Shown here in pieces: positions 42,948-51,637 of a DNA stretch of 64,000 bases. The translations under genes were made by a program, and so were the position numbers. The stretch's first letter is position 1. Every line of letters begins with the position of its first letter. This stretch comes from DASQZK01 sp963732905. Lineage in GTDB: Bacteria > Bacteroidota > Bacteroidia > Bacteroidales > GCA-2748055. The stretch lies in contig CAVTBM010000008.1 in NCBI GenBank assembly GCA_963732905.1, forward strand, positions 992,001 through 1,056,000, written 5' to 3'. A model generated the notes under the pieces. That model saw nothing but the letters and a program-made list of their open reading frames with translations. It was not told the origin of the DNA and ran no database searches.

Positions 42948-43670
42948 CTAACGATTTCGTTTCAGACACATTCTGTCGCTTATGATTTGTGCTGCTACAA
43001 CGCCTGCTGTTTCCGTCCTCAGCCGGCTCATTCCAAGTGAAACGGGTAGAAAACCGCTCTCAATGGAATGCTCTACCTCTTCGGAAGTGAAATCACCTTC
43101 AGGTCCGATAAGAACCAGGTAGTTGTCACCTTTACCTTCTGCAAAAAGTAAGTCACTACGCATTCTGTCTTCCATGCAATGAGCGACAAAGCAACTGACC
43201 ATGTTAAAATCGTTTTCAAGGAAATCATCCAGTGTGGCCATCGGTTTCAATTCAGGCTTCAGTGCTTTTAATGATTGTTTCATGGCTGACACCAGAACAT
43301 TTTCAAGACGATCGGGACGGAGTTTTCTGCGCTCAGATCTCTGGCAAATTAAAGGAGTGATGGTATCAATGCCGATTTCTGTCGCTTTTTCCAGGAACCA
43401 TTCAAATCGGTCGATATTCTTGGTCGGGGCAATAGCGACATGAAGCTGAAAGTCACGTTTCTCAAAATCCATTACCCTGTGAGTAATCTGAACCTGGCAT
43501 TTCACCGGATCATTATCAATGATGGTACCTTCATAAAAACCACCGGTTCCGTCAACAAAACGGATCTCTTCACCTTTACCCATCCTGAGTACTTTGATAC
43601 AATGATGAGACTCCTGCGGATTCATTGTGCATATCTCGCCCGAAATACCTGGGATATAAAATAGCTGCAT
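42948..43670 (-). CDS. rsmE: 16S rRNA (uracil-1498-N3)-methyltransferase
   Basis: RsmE methylates U1498 in 16S rRNA using S-adenosylmethionine. The 240-aa protein has an N-terminal PUA-like part (HHCIKVLRMGKGEEIRFVDGTGG), the SPOUT half with KNIDRFEWFLEKATEIGIDTITPLIC, RSERRKLRPDRLENVLVSAMKQSLKA, and the SAM knot LVLIGPEGDFTSEEVEHS plus LSLGMSRLRTETA. Length is normal. It is a single minus-strand gene. Confidence 0.95.
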   Translation of the reverse strand: MQLFYIPGISGEICTMNPQESHHCIKVLRMGKGEEIRFVDGTGGFYEGTIIDNDPVKCQVQITHRVMDFEKRDFQLHVAIAPTKNIDRFEWFLEKATEIGIDTITPLICQRSERRKLRPDRLENVLVSAMKQSLKALKPELKPMATLDDFLENDFNMVSCFVAHCMEDRMRSDLLFAEGKGDNYLVLIGPEGDFTSEEVEHSIESGFLPVSLGMSRLRTETAGVVAAQIISDRMCLKRNR

Positions 43671-43840
43671 CTCGTTTTTCCTTCAAAATTAAACTTTCTT
43701 TTCCATTCTGAAAAAATATGGAAGGACGGCATGAGAGACTATGAATTCTGAAAACAATATGGTCCTGGTCGGAAAATATAATCAGTCAATTGGCTATCTT
43801 TACCCTTGCATCTGATGATGTTCGAATCTTTGCCGGAACA

Positions 43841-44335
43841 ATGAAAAGGATAGGTTTACTTTCAGACACTCATGGATACCTGGATCCGAAGCTCCTGGAT
43901 TTTTTCGTCAGCTGCGATGAGATTTGGCATGCCGGAGATATCGGCAACTTTGAAGTTTCGGATATCCTTTCCCGTTTCAGACCTTTCAAAGCGGTTTATG
44001 GTAATATTGACGGTACAGATCTGAGACAGATGTATCCTGAACATTTAAGATTCAGGTGTGAAGAAATGCGGGTCTGGATCACTCATATCGGAGGTTATCC
44101 CGGCAATTATGACCGCCGTGTAAGGGAGGAGATCAGGAAGGATCCTCCGGGACTCTTCATCTCGGGGCATTCACATATCCTGAAAGTAATGCCAGACCGT
44201 AAGCTCGGATTTCTTCACATCAATCCCGGTGCAGCAGGGAAGAGTGGCTTTCACCAGGTACGAACGGCAGTACGCTTTATTATTGAGGGTAAAGATATCC
44301 GTGACCTGGAAGTGATCGAGCTACCCCGTCACTGA
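43841..44335 (+). CDS. YfcE/MJ0936-like metallophosphoesterase
   Basis: The 164-aa enzyme has the calcineurin-like motifs SDTHG (8-12), HAGDIG, YGNID, and GHSH, so it should hydrolyse phosphodiesters or phosphomonoesters with two metal ions. The physiological substrate is unknown. I start at ATG 43841 because the SDTHG motif then lies at residue 8; a longer TTG frame to 43790 would add 17 unrelated residues. It overlaps the convergent 1492-aa gene by 7 nt. Confidence 0.88.
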   Translation: MKRIGLLSDTHGYLDPKLLDFFVSCDEIWHAGDIGNFEVSDILSRFRPFKAVYGNIDGTDLRQMYPEHLRFRCEEMRVWITHIGGYPGNYDRRVREEIRKDPPGLFISGHSHILKVMPDRKLGFLHINPGAAGKSGFHQVRTAVRFIIEGKDIRDLEVIELPRH

Positions 44336-47300
44336 GTATCAGACTCATCCCCCGCATCCTCCCCGGAAGAGATAAACCTGCGAAGGAATAACTGGGCCCT
44401 GCGGTCTGCCGCCAGGGAATAAATATAACCCGTCAGCCCCAATCGTGTTTTCACCTTGCGCAGTCCGGGTTTCAGATCAAAGACGATACCATTGTACTTC
44501 CGGTTGGAGGATACTGTTTGCAATGATCCGGGATTATACCCGAAGTAATACCATGTGCGGTCATCCAGTACAAAATAAATGTCCAGAAGGTCTCCGGTTG
44601 ATCGTTTGGTCAGTTCAATATAGACCTCGGCTTTCTTATTAATGAGCTTGTCCCCCACCCTGATAATGGCTACATCACCATGATACCTGAATGTTCTGGT
44701 GAGCTGGTTCCATTTCAGTCTGACACCAGACAATACCAGATTCTTTTTAAAGGCTTCCGGAATATTCCTGTATTCACCATACAAGCCTATATCGGCATCC
44801 ATCCTTTCAGCGGCATCTGCACCTACGAGCTCTTTCAACGATTTTTTGTAAAAAGGATCAGTGAGATCATACGGTGAAAGGGACGTCAGGCTGTCAAGAT
44901 CCCTGCCGAATTCTGACAGTGCCTCCTGAGAAAAGAAGAAGTCCATCGTCATCAGCGCTTTTGTTGAGAATGTATCCGCACTGGCATTATCAAAAGCATC
45001 TCCGACCGCTTTGAGGCTCAGCTGCCCGTAATTAACCTGGTAATTAATGTCCCCTTCACTGTAAGCCATGCAGGACGATATATCCAAAGCCATATAATTG
45101 CCAGGATTGGCCTTATTGGCGAGTTTTTCAAGGGGACCAACCTCGTATCGTCCGGCAAAGCGGTCGTATCTGAGATAGCCGTAGGCTGAGGTGATCAGGG
45201 CATCGAAGAACTCCTGCCTTGAAGAGGAAAAGGCTGAATAGATGTGTGATGAATCGCGGGTGAGAAAGGTTCCGAAATACGTAGGATTAAGATTAATATC
45301 CAGAGGAGCTTCGGGAACAGGAATCATCACACTGTCAGGATTGATGGACGCCTTAAATTTCAGCCATGATTTCCCAAGGCCGCAGTCGTGTGTCAACCTC
45401 GCGGCACCGTCGAAAAACAGATTTGGATCACGTGATGCCAAAAGGACCTTCCCCTGGTAATCAAAAAACGGGCTTAGCCTGAAGCTGTCAAGTACCGACA
45501 GTTCAGCCCGGCCGGTAGTCTGAAGTGTGCTGTCGACAGAGAGATGATTGAAAAATAATTTCTGCGGTTTACCGCTAATATCCATATAATCATAATAAGC
45601 ACTGGCTGTATAATCTTTGCGGCTGTTTATGGTTACGGATGCATCGTATAATGAATAATATTCATGCAGGTTATCAGCAACAATACCGGCATTTGACAGG
45701 GTTTCCATTTCAGCATTTTTCCGGATGATCACATTTCCCTTATCGGGATAGATTCTGGCATCCGCCACACGGATAAACGGTACATTCCTGGCATTAAGAA
45801 GACTGTTCCTGTAATCATATACACCAAGTGGCGCAATGAAATTCAGAGAATCCTGGCTGGGTTTCAAGGAGATGTAACGGGGGCCGATGAGGGTATCTTC
45901 ACCTGCACCTGTATTCTTTAAGGGTGCCCTGTTGAGACCCATTTCAATTTTTTCATTCCGGAAGTCCCATTTAAAGTAGTCAAGGCTGGAGACATATCTC
46001 ACTTCCGGAAAGTTGACCTGGGTATAATTTTCATTCGAGAAAAATTCCCCGGTATTTTTATCGAAGTTTACGTCAGACCTTACATTATCAGCCGTGATGG
46101 CGAACTGATCACTTACGAGTGAATTCAGGCTGAAGCCGGATGAGTCGGCCAGGATGTTCCTTGCCTTAAACTGAAATACCCGGGAGCCTACGGATGCTGT
46201 CACCATATCGACCGTTCCGGTACCGGAAAGACCTTTGGGTTCAACAAGGAGATCGCCTTTCAGCCGGACCGAATCGTTATACATTGTAAACGGAACATCC
46301 TGCTGGTAGGCATAGAACTTATCCTCCTTTGTCAGCCAGCGGATGCTGTCATTTTTTGATTCGACTGTTGGAAACTGCGTCCCCTGGATCTGTTCCTTTA
46401 CATCAAATTTCCGGCTTATTGCCATGACAGAATCCGGATGCATCAGAAAATCATCGGAGTACGTACTGGAGGCCAGATATTCAATCTTCCCTGCGCCATG
46501 TAAACCATTACTGCTCATTACGAGGTCGTGATAAAATGTCCCCTTGCCATTATAGACAGGGATGCCGTTTTCCGGGGTGCTGTATGAAAATCCAAGGGAA
46601 TTGTCGCTCCGGAGGGTTAGTTTTTCCTCAAGAGGAGGCAGCATGCCCGCCGATTCGAATTTCCCCTTCAGATTCAATCCGTGCCTGTCGAAATTGTCCA
46701 GGCTGTCCATATTGAAGGAATAGACCTCAAAGTATACATCTTTGCGCTTATAAACCCCATTCTGTATGGAGGGATCATCAAAATAAACAAAAGAATTTTC
46801 CCGGCTGCTGAAGACAGGGTATTGGGGGAAATTTTTCAGTCCTGATTTATTAGAGGGTTCATCGATCAGCAATTCTCCGGTAATATCTTCAATGAGGTTT
46901 TTTATATCAATAGTTTGTGTTACGCCGGTGTTTGAATTTGATTCCAGGATCTGCATCTTCAATGAATCGATATCCTGGAGGTTAATCTTAAAACTGTCAT
47001 AACGAAAGAAAAAATCTGAACCGTAAAAGTTCATCAGGCCGGCCCTGACCTGTCCGTCAAATTGAAAATTGCGGTTCCGCTTCATTATAATTTTATTTTC
47101 TTTCGGAACGAGAACCACATTTTGAGAATCGCTGAGAAAGATATTGGGAACGCCAAAGATGGTCAGATCCCTGGTATTCAGGTTAAGCTGAGCGTTGTCG
47201 TTTGGTGTGTTTACCTGTGAAGTAAATAAGATCACATCATAATCTGTTTTTCCCACGCTTGCATCAAGGTAGTAAAACAGCTTATCGTTGAGAGTTATGA

Positions 47301-48807
47301 TATCCTTCTGATCATCAAAAAAGACAAAACCGAGACGGCTCAGTTTCATAAGCTGGTGTCTTATCTCATAAGGGGCCATACCCTGATCATCAGCATAGGC
47401 CAATACCGAAAAAGTTCTCAGGTTATTCATCCGGCGCGAGAACTGCCACAGGGCAACCAGTGGATTAACGTAATCCCTCCCCTGCAGTTCATCAAAGGTC
47501 CTGTAGTTAAACAAATTATTTGATTCAAAACTGGCCTGTCCGGTAGACCTTCCAATGTAAGGCCTGATATGGATTATCCCCGTTCCGCGATCCCAGTCAA
47601 GTTCTTCCAGGTTCATGTCAACTTTATGGTAGCTATCCCGGTAAGGTACGCCGGATGTATAGCGGTCTCCGGTCGTCAGCCTGATTTCATCTTTGTCTTC
47701 AAAATACAGGAACTGAAGGTCCGGATGATAAATAGAATCGTTCTCCAGGTAAAGAGATACCGCTACACTTTGTGCATTCATACTTGCTTCCCTGATTACC
47801 ACACTATTTGTCTGCAGTTGCATCCGTAAAGTATCTACTTCATAAATATTGAGCCTGGCCGGGACACCATTTGAGCCGGTCCCAACGAGTTTTGCTCCCT
47901 GCATAGACAGTCCTCCAATAAATTCGATCCCTTTAAAGAGATCAGGAAGGATATATTTACCCTGGTAAGAGTAAAATTTGGGAAACATGGCCTGTTCCGG
48001 TTTATTGATAGGCATGGCCTTTTCTTCAAGTTTTCCCTGCAGCGGGTAATCAAAATATTTTTTGTACATGAATTTTACGGAATCGGCTTCATACTGTGCC
48101 CTGTTCATCTCGATCCGGTAATCTGAAAGGTCTGCATATACCTCGTCTGGGTTCAGCCCGGCTCTTTCCCAGGATACCCGGCCGCCATGTCCCAGCCATT
48201 TAAGCGTCAGCAGATTATATGTACCTGATGTGTTTAGAAGGGTCAGAGTATCTTTGTTGGAATAACAATATAAATCTGTCGATGAAAAAACGGCAAAGGG
48301 CATAAAATCCTTCTGATCAAAATGATATTCCCCCCCGATGGATTTCCAGTTATTACCCGCAAGGTTATACAGGTTCCGGTTTTTTACCAGGTCGAGCGAA
48401 AGTGAAAGAAACCTTTGTGTATTTCTGAATGGGACGTTACGGTCGCCTGCAATATGATAAAAGGTTTCTAACCATTTGTCGAGACCCAGCGAAGAATATT
48501 CACCGGACAAAGACATGAGATAAATGGTAAGGAAACTGCTGAAATCAGGCTCAGGCTGAGCACGACGGGTAAGCATGAGGTTGGATACTTCAATCAGTTT
48601 CAGCTTCTCAGGGTAACTAATAGAATCCGCTTGCCAGGCTGCGATCAACCTGTTTGTTAACTTTATCGATTCTTCGCCGGCACTGCTCATAAAATCATGA
48701 AGCTGGGATGTGTAAACAACGGTGTCAACAGCAAATTCCCTGATTTGTTGGGAAAAGACAGACCGGGTCAGCAGTAACAGGATCAGAACAGGAAGGATCC
48801 TTCTCAT
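44329..48807 (-). CDS. Very large exported protein of unknown function (1492 aa)
   Basis: The product is 1492 aa with a signal peptide (MRRILPVLILLLLTRSVFSQ). I cannot assign a domain by eye. The middle and C-terminal parts repeat a pattern of short extended strands around phrases such as YNGKGTFYHDLVMSSNGLHGAGKIEY and SGTGTVDMVTASVGSRVFQFKARNILAD, reminiscent of stacked beta-strand (LptD/OstA-like or AsmA-like) architecture. I recall similarly sized proteins in other Bacteroidota, always unnamed. It is last in an operon with tmk, a DoxX-like gene, a permease, tpiA and prmA, 27 bp behind prmA. Confidence 0.7.
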   Translation of the reverse strand: MRRILPVLILLLLTRSVFSQQIREFAVDTVVYTSQLHDFMSSAGEESIKLTNRLIAAWQADSISYPEKLKLIEVSNLMLTRRAQPEPDFSSFLTIYLMSLSGEYSSLGLDKWLETFYHIAGDRNVPFRNTQRFLSLSLDLVKNRNLYNLAGNNWKSIGGEYHFDQKDFMPFAVFSSTDLYCYSNKDTLTLLNTSGTYNLLTLKWLGHGGRVSWERAGLNPDEVYADLSDYRIEMNRAQYEADSVKFMYKKYFDYPLQGKLEEKAMPINKPEQAMFPKFYSYQGKYILPDLFKGIEFIGGLSMQGAKLVGTGSNGVPARLNIYEVDTLRMQLQTNSVVIREASMNAQSVAVSLYLENDSIYHPDLQFLYFEDKDEIRLTTGDRYTSGVPYRDSYHKVDMNLEELDWDRGTGIIHIRPYIGRSTGQASFESNNLFNYRTFDELQGRDYVNPLVALWQFSRRMNNLRTFSVLAYADDQGMAPYEIRHQLMKLSRLGFVFFDDQKDIITLNDKLFYYLDASVGKTDYDVILFTSQVNTPNDNAQLNLNTRDLTIFGVPNIFLSDSQNVVLVPKENKIIMKRNRNFQFDGQVRAGLMNFYGSDFFFRYDSFKINLQDIDSLKMQILESNSNTGVTQTIDIKNLIEDITGELLIDEPSNKSGLKNFPQYPVFSSRENSFVYFDDPSIQNGVYKRKDVYFEVYSFNMDSLDNFDRHGLNLKGKFESAGMLPPLEEKLTLRSDNSLGFSYSTPENGIPVYNGKGTFYHDLVMSSNGLHGAGKIEYLASSTYSDDFLMHPDSVMAISRKFDVKEQIQGTQFPTVESKNDSIRWLTKEDKFYAYQQDVPFTMYNDSVRLKGDLLVEPKGLSGTGTVDMVTASVGSRVFQFKARNILADSSGFSLNSLVSDQFAITADNVRSDVNFDKNTGEFFSNENYTQVNFPEVRYVSSLDYFKWDFRNEKIEMGLNRAPLKNTGAGEDTLIGPRYISLKPSQDSLNFIAPLGVYDYRNSLLNARNVPFIRVADARIYPDKGNVIIRKNAEMETLSNAGIVADNLHEYYSLYDASVTINSRKDYTASAYYDYMDISGKPQKLFFNHLSVDSTLQTTGRAELSVLDSFRLSPFFDYQGKVLLASRDPNLFFDGAARLTHDCGLGKSWLKFKASINPDSVMIPVPEAPLDINLNPTYFGTFLTRDSSHIYSAFSSSRQEFFDALITSAYGYLRYDRFAGRYEVGPLEKLANKANPGNYMALDISSCMAYSEGDINYQVNYGQLSLKAVGDAFDNASADTFSTKALMTMDFFFSQEALSEFGRDLDSLTSLSPYDLTDPFYKKSLKELVGADAAERMDADIGLYGEYRNIPEAFKKNLVLSGVRLKWNQLTRTFRYHGDVAIIRVGDKLINKKAEVYIELTKRSTGDLLDIYFVLDDRTWYYFGYNPGSLQTVSSNRKYNGIVFDLKPGLRKVKTRLGLTGYIYSLAADRRAQLFLRRFISSGEDAGDESDTQ

Positions 48808-48834
48808 AGCAGGGTAATATTTGTTTTCAAAAAA

Positions 48835-49674
48835 TTATCCTCTGAATTTAAGGGAAATCCAGTTATTATCATAGTCTTCGGAAATAAAACTCAGACCGGA
48901 GGTTACAGCACCTGACAGGACCAGGTTTTTATCGGCAGAAAGGATTCCGCTAAGAATAAGCGTGCCTTTCGGGGATAAATGACTTTTATATGCTGGCATA
49001 TCCTTCAGAATGAGATTCCGGTTGATGTTGGCAAGGATGGTATCAAACAGGATGGCGGGTATGAATCCGGCATCACCCTTAACCACATCATACATGCCGG
49101 TCTTACAGCCGTTCCTCCTGAAGTTCTCCTGACTGTTTCTAAAGGCCCACTCATCGATATCGATTGAAGTAACCGATTTTGCTCCCTTCTTCAGTGCAAA
49201 AATTCCAAGGACACCCGTTCCGCAACCCATATCGAGGACGGTCTGATTAGTTAAATCCGTGCCATGCATCTGACGAAGCATCAGGCGTGTTGTCTCATGA
49301 TGTCCTGTTCCGAAGGACATTTTTGGCTCGATCACGATATTTGTCAAACCCTTAACCGGAGCATGCCAGGGAGCTACAATAGCACAGATCCCTTCCAGTA
49401 CCACCGGCATAAAGTTCTTTTCCCATTCTGCATTCCAGTTCAGGTCGGGGAGCAATTCATGTTCAGCCTGAATCCGGATTTCCTTTAAATCAAGCCTCTC
49501 TATATACTTGTCCAGTTCATCCCTGTAGAAGTTATTTTCCGGAATAAAGGCCAGAAGAAAAGGCTCTGCTTCCTGGAAACCTTCGTAGCCAAGATCATTC
49601 AGGCCGGCGATCAATATTTCACTGATGCCGGTACTGAATGGATCTATTTTCAGTCTGAGCTGTATATATCTCAT
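48835..49674 (-). CDS. prmA: Ribosomal protein L11 methyltransferase
   Basis: PrmA trimethylates L11. The 279-aa protein has an N-terminal L11-binding region with NWNAEWEKNFMPV, the PKMSFGTGHHETTRLML segment, and the SAM motif VLDMGCGTGVLGIFALKKGA with IDIDEWA. All class I motifs are intact. It lies 21 bp after tpiA and 27 bp before the 1492-aa gene. Confidence 0.95.
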   Translation of the reverse strand: MRYIQLRLKIDPFSTGISEILIAGLNDLGYEGFQEAEPFLLAFIPENNFYRDELDKYIERLDLKEIRIQAEHELLPDLNWNAEWEKNFMPVVLEGICAIVAPWHAPVKGLTNIVIEPKMSFGTGHHETTRLMLRQMHGTDLTNQTVLDMGCGTGVLGIFALKKGAKSVTSIDIDEWAFRNSQENFRRNGCKTGMYDVVKGDAGFIPAILFDTILANINRNLILKDMPAYKSHLSPKGTLILSGILSADKNLVLSGAVTSGLSFISEDYDNNWISLKFRG

Positions 49675-49695
49675 GACCGGTTCCCGGCTTGCGGA

Positions 49696-50445
49696 TCAGA
49701 AGGCATTCACGATCTGAATGAAATCTTTGGCCTTAAGAGAGGCACCCCCTATCAGACCTCCGTCCACATCCGGATTGGAAAACAATTCGGCGGCATTGGA
49801 AGCTTTACAGCTTCCCCCGTAGAGGATGGTAGTATCATCTGCCAGGGCAGCATTGTATTGCTCCGCCAGTTGTTCCCGGATAAATTTATGCATTTCCTGG
49901 GCCTGTTCCGGGGAAGCGGTTCGGCCGGTGCCTATTGCCCAAACCGGTTCGTAAGCGATCACAACATTTTTCATTTGTGCCACGTTAAGATGGAAGATCC
50001 CCTCCTTCAACTGTTTACGAACCACTTCAAAATGTTTGTCCGCTTCACGTTCGGGTAGAACCTCCCCAATACAGAAAATAGGCTTCAAACCGGCAGCCAG
50101 TGCCAGATCCACTTTCTTTGCCAGGACGGCATTATCTTCATGATAATAAGATCTCCTTTCCGAATGGCCGATGATCACATATTCAGCCCCTGTCGATTTG
50201 ATCATATCCACCGAAACTTCACCGGTAAATGCGCCGCTTTCTTCCGATGCGCAATTCTGAGCCGACAGTTTTACCTTTGTCAGCACCTTATTTACTTCGG
50301 CAAGGTGAATAAACGGCGGTGCAATAATTACAAGAGCATCCCCTTTTACGGCCACTGCCAGTTCATTCACGGCACTTGCCAGTTCAAGACCCTCCTGCAG
50401 ATTGGTATTCATTTTCCAGTTTCCTGCAACCATGTTTTGTCTCAT
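49696..50445 (-). CDS. tpiA: Triosephosphate isomerase
   Basis: Glycolytic interconversion of DHAP and glyceraldehyde 3-phosphate. The 249-aa protein has MVAGNWKMN with the active-site Lys11, IIGHSERR with the electrophile His, the catalytic Glu in IAYEPVWAIGTG, and GGSCKASNAAELF. Length is standard. It lies 102 bp after the permease gene, and prmA follows. Confidence 0.98.
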   Translation of the reverse strand: MRQNMVAGNWKMNTNLQEGLELASAVNELAVAVKGDALVIIAPPFIHLAEVNKVLTKVKLSAQNCASEESGAFTGEVSVDMIKSTGAEYVIIGHSERRSYYHEDNAVLAKKVDLALAAGLKPIFCIGEVLPEREADKHFEVVRKQLKEGIFHLNVAQMKNVVIAYEPVWAIGTGRTASPEQAQEMHKFIREQLAEQYNAALADDTTILYGGSCKASNAAELFSNPDVDGGLIGGASLKAKDFIQIVNAF

Positions 50446-50547
50446 AGTATCATATTTAGGTTAATTCAACAGAACCCCAAAAATAGCAAAGAAGAAGCAA
50501 GGCATAAAAAAAAACAAACAATATTACATGGTAAGTGGAAATAATGG

Positions 50548-51627
50548 TCAGGAACGGACCCGGGGATCAAGGATCACATAGAGTATATCCACCAGGATAT
50601 TCACTGCCACAAAAACCACAGAGATGGTAAGAACGCATGCCAGCACGACTGGAAAATCATAGTAGTTCAAGGCATTGACGATCATATAACCCAGGCCGTG
50701 CCATCCAAAAATATATTCGACGAAGACCACTCCGGCAAGCATTCCGGCGAACCAGCCACTGACAGCCGTCACCACCGGATTCAGCGAATTCCTGAAGGCA
50801 TGAACCAAAACCACCCGGTTGTACCGTAATCCCTTGGCGAACGCGGTTCTTATATAATCCTGGCTGAGAACATCGAGCATGGAATTCCGGGAAAGCTGTA
50901 TCACAACTGATAAAGGCCGGATCCCGAGAGTCACAGCCGGAAGAACGAGATTCTTAAGTTCAAGGTGAATCCCGCGTCCCAGATCGTCAACCTCGTATAG
51001 ATTACCTGTGAGATTCAGATGAGTGATACCTCCCAGCTTATAAGCAAAGAGCCAGGCAATAAGTATAGCAGCAAAAAAGGATGGCAGTGACATCCCAAAA
51101 CTGGAGATGACCAGCACCGTCCGGTCAAACCAGGTGTCTTTTTTCAGGGCAGAAAGTACTCCGAGAATATTCCCTGCTATAAAGGCCAGGATGATTGCAA
51201 AAAATGCGAGTATCAATGAATTGGGCAGAGCCTCGGATATCATTTCCCCAACTGCGCGGTTGCTCTGGAATGAACGACCAAGCCAGGGCTTCTTCAGCAC
51301 CAGGGTCAGACCGCTTTTCAGGGAATACACTTTCAGGCAGTGTCTGTATTTCAGTGTATCCAGGTAAATTGCAGATCCGGGATGATCAGCTTTGTAAAGG
51401 GAAACAAAGGACAAATCATTCAGATATTTCAGGTATTGTATGTACAATGGCTGATCCAACCCAAGTTCTTTCCGGATGATTTCCGTATTTTTCAGGTCGG
51501 CCCTCTGTCCGAGCATCATCTGTGCAGGGTCACCCGGCAATACGTTGAAGAGCACAAAGATCAGGGTGATCACACCCCAGATCACCAACAAACTGTAAAA
51601 CACTTTTTTACCTATCTTTCCTGACAT
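50548..51627 (-). CDS. ABC transporter permease, oligopeptide (DppB/OppB) type
   Basis: An integral membrane permease of about 359 aa with the DppB-type start (FYSLLVIWGVITLIFVLFNVLPGDPAQMMLGQRAD), several membrane segments in 130-260, and the coupling region ending LNYYDFPVVLACVLTISVVFVAVNILVDILYVILDPRVR. The EAA-like loop (about 240-270) reads RNSMLDVLSQDYIRTAFAKGL. No second permease, ATPase or binding protein lies in this window, so the partners are elsewhere. The TTG at 51636 is possible, but the ATG at 51627 is used. Confidence 0.85.
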   Translation of the reverse strand: MSGKIGKKVFYSLLVIWGVITLIFVLFNVLPGDPAQMMLGQRADLKNTEIIRKELGLDQPLYIQYLKYLNDLSFVSLYKADHPGSAIYLDTLKYRHCLKVYSLKSGLTLVLKKPWLGRSFQSNRAVGEMISEALPNSLILAFFAIILAFIAGNILGVLSALKKDTWFDRTVLVISSFGMSLPSFFAAILIAWLFAYKLGGITHLNLTGNLYEVDDLGRGIHLELKNLVLPAVTLGIRPLSVVIQLSRNSMLDVLSQDYIRTAFAKGLRYNRVVLVHAFRNSLNPVVTAVSGWFAGMLAGVVFVEYIFGWHGLGYMIVNALNYYDFPVVLACVLTISVVFVAVNILVDILYVILDPRVRS

Positions 51628-51637
51628 GTTTCCCAAA

